The notes below the pieces were generated by a model. It was not told the DNA's origin. It ran no database searches and was given only the letters and a program-made list of their open reading frames with translations. Shown in pieces: positions 10,970 to 11,836 of a stretch of 11,836 nt of DNA (positions within the stretch are counted from its first letter, which is position 1; every line of letters starts with the position of its first letter). The position numbers and the translations under genes are program-made. The stretch covers positions 1 through 11,836 of the forward strand of contig PCCU01000051.1 in the NCBI GenBank assembly GCA_002732015.1, in the 5' to 3' direction. This DNA is from Candidatus Pelagibacterales bacterium (GTDB lineage: Bacteria; Pseudomonadota; Alphaproteobacteria; TMED109).

Positions 10970-11836
10970 ATGGCATCAATATCTGTAGACAATGATGTGA
11001 GCAATTGCAACCTCAAACGACGAAAGTTAGAATGCACTGAAGCAGAAGAATTGCATTCGAGTTTAAGTAAAGCACAGCTGCAGGGAAACTTGGATCTGTA
11101 TCGACATATTTCACACTTTCTGCCTGATGCGAGGTGTGTTTCGACTGTACAGTTATTGTGCAAGGCGTTTATGGAATTTCAAAAAGATTTACTTCTGGAA
11201 TGGAAGCTAGACTGGGCTTATGGGATATTGGAAGGAAGATATGTGAGTGCTGAAAAACTGAAATATTTACGCAATGGATCGATAAAATATGTTTGTTTGG
11301 AACATCTATTTTTACGTAATGACGGTGCAAGGGCTTTAGCTGAAACATTAAAAGTGAATTTCTCATTAATTGAGCTTCGCATAGGTTCTAATAAGATTCG
11401 TGACGAAGGGGCAAATGCTATTGGAAAGGCATTGAGAGTGAATACCTCGTTGACTGAGATTCGTTTATATAGGAATGAAATTGGTGCTGAAGGGGCAAAG
11501 ACAATCGGAGAAGCATTGAAAGTGAATGCCTCCTTGACTAAGATTAATTTAGCTGATAATAATATTGGTGATGAAGGCGCGAAGGGAATTGCAGAAGGCT
11601 TGAAACTGAATACTTCGTTGATTATGATTGATTTACGTTATAATGATATTGGCACTGAAGGCGGCAAGGCAATTGGAGAGGCATTGAAAGTGAATACCTC
11701 GTTGACTGATATTGATTTAGGTCATAGTTATATTGGTGATGAAGGCGGAAAGGCAATCGGAGAGGCATTGAAAGTGAATACCTCGTTGACTACGATTTAT
11801 TTATATAATAATCGAATTGGTGTTGAAGGGGGAAAA
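10970..11836 (+). CDS. Leucine-rich-repeat protein, RNI type, 3' end missing
   Basis: The frame is open from ATG 10970 to the right edge (289 codons, no stop), so only the N-terminal part is present. Residues 1-40 are polar with KRRK at 16-19, possibly nuclear-targeting. Residues about 41-77 (ISHFLPDARCV...LCKAF) look like a degenerate F-box. From residue 104 the protein is a ribonuclease-inhibitor-type LRR with an exact 28-residue period: 104-131 (degenerate), 132-159, 160-187, 188-215, 216-243, 244-271 and a partial unit at 272. The consensus is SLTxIxLxxNxIGxEGxKAIGEALKVNT. LRR proteins of this kind mediate protein contacts; an F-box-LRR would point to ubiquitin-ligase targeting, which is tentative. 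Class A promoter. Confidence 0.88.
   Translation, partial: MASISVDNDVSNCNLKRRKLECTEAEELHSSLSKAQLQGNLDLYRHISHFLPDARCVSTVQLLCKAFMEFQKDLLLEWKLDWAYGILEGRYVSAEKLKYLRNGSIKYVCLEHLFLRNDGARALAETLKVNFSLIELRIGSNKIRDEGANAIGKALRVNTSLTEIRLYRNEIGAEGAKTIGEALKVNASLTKINLADNNIGDEGAKGIAEGLKLNTSLIMIDLRYNDIGTEGGKAIGEALKVNTSLTDIDLGHSYIGDEGGKAIGEALKVNTSLTTIYLYNNRIGVEGGK
11279..11836 (+). repeat. 84-bp coding repeat of the LRR gene
   Basis: Units of 84 bp begin at 11279, 11363, 11447, 11531, 11615, 11699 and 11783 (partial). Downstream units are more alike than upstream ones: 33 bp at 11675-11707 recur exactly at 11759-11791. This indicates recent duplication or gene conversion at the distal end. Confidence 0.85.

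Noticed and set aside
10864..11163. 99-residue Cys-rich minus-strand ORF
   Set aside because: It runs through the leader and start of the LRR gene on the opposite strand; its cysteines come from complementary GCA codons.

Overview
This is an AT-rich, densely packed window with genes on both strands. Gaps are mostly short, no introns are visible, and most genes are small with no recognisable family. The best fit is a large eukaryote-infecting DNA virus (nucleocytoplasmic-virus-like or mirusvirus-like), family unresolved. Reasons: a conserved phage/algal-virus protein family (2849-3433), a phage-type adenine methyltransferase, a tandem HNH-like zinc protein, a SWIM-type zinc protein, three multi-pass membrane proteins, a predicted N-myristoylated protein, and no consistent Shine-Dalgarno signal. 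No capsid, polymerase or packaging gene is present, so a viral segment integrated in a protist genome cannot be excluded.

Layout. 1-215: start of a coiled-coil gene on the minus strand, running off the left edge. 216-643: its leader, a repeat and an AT-rich spacer. 644-853: small Cys-rich tail-anchored protein. 891-3433: four minus-strand genes (four-TM protein, two basic unknowns, conserved viral family). 3434-3759: divergent control region with a tandem repeat. 3760-4530: unknown plus-strand gene. 4555-5273: two overlapping minus-strand ORFs with IQ-like motifs. 5298-7315: plus-strand run (lipid-anchored protein, SWIM protein, methyltransferase, two small unknowns). 7319-9046: minus-strand 366-aa unknown and a three-TM protein. 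9131-10662: plus-strand four-TM protein overlapping by one base with the tandem HNH-like protein. 10663-10969: control region. 10970-11836: 5' part of a leucine-rich-repeat gene cut by the right edge.

The strongest pattern is regulatory. Nearly all starts fall into three upstream classes. Class A (215-, 2661-, 3433-, 3760+, 10970+): one or more TTTTGAAAAC elements about 115-155 nt from the ATG, then a C/A-rich leader. Class B (2076-, 5273-, 5298+, 7016+, 8419-, perhaps 6711+): AAGTGWWT, usually 0-6 nt from the ATG. Class C (1688-, 6143+, 9046-, 9131+): a TATA-like TATATAAT or TCTATAT element within about 40 nt. Class C holds all three multi-pass membrane proteins. These may be temporal classes; that is inference. 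Genes without their own signal (5528, 9886, and 4719-) overlap the gene upstream; 644+ is unassigned.

No complete novel system is proven. The most original observations are the three-class promoter grammar, the strand-fixed repeat, the overlapping IQ-like ORF pair, the lipid-anchored small protein and the uORF ending on the start codon of the 366-aa gene.
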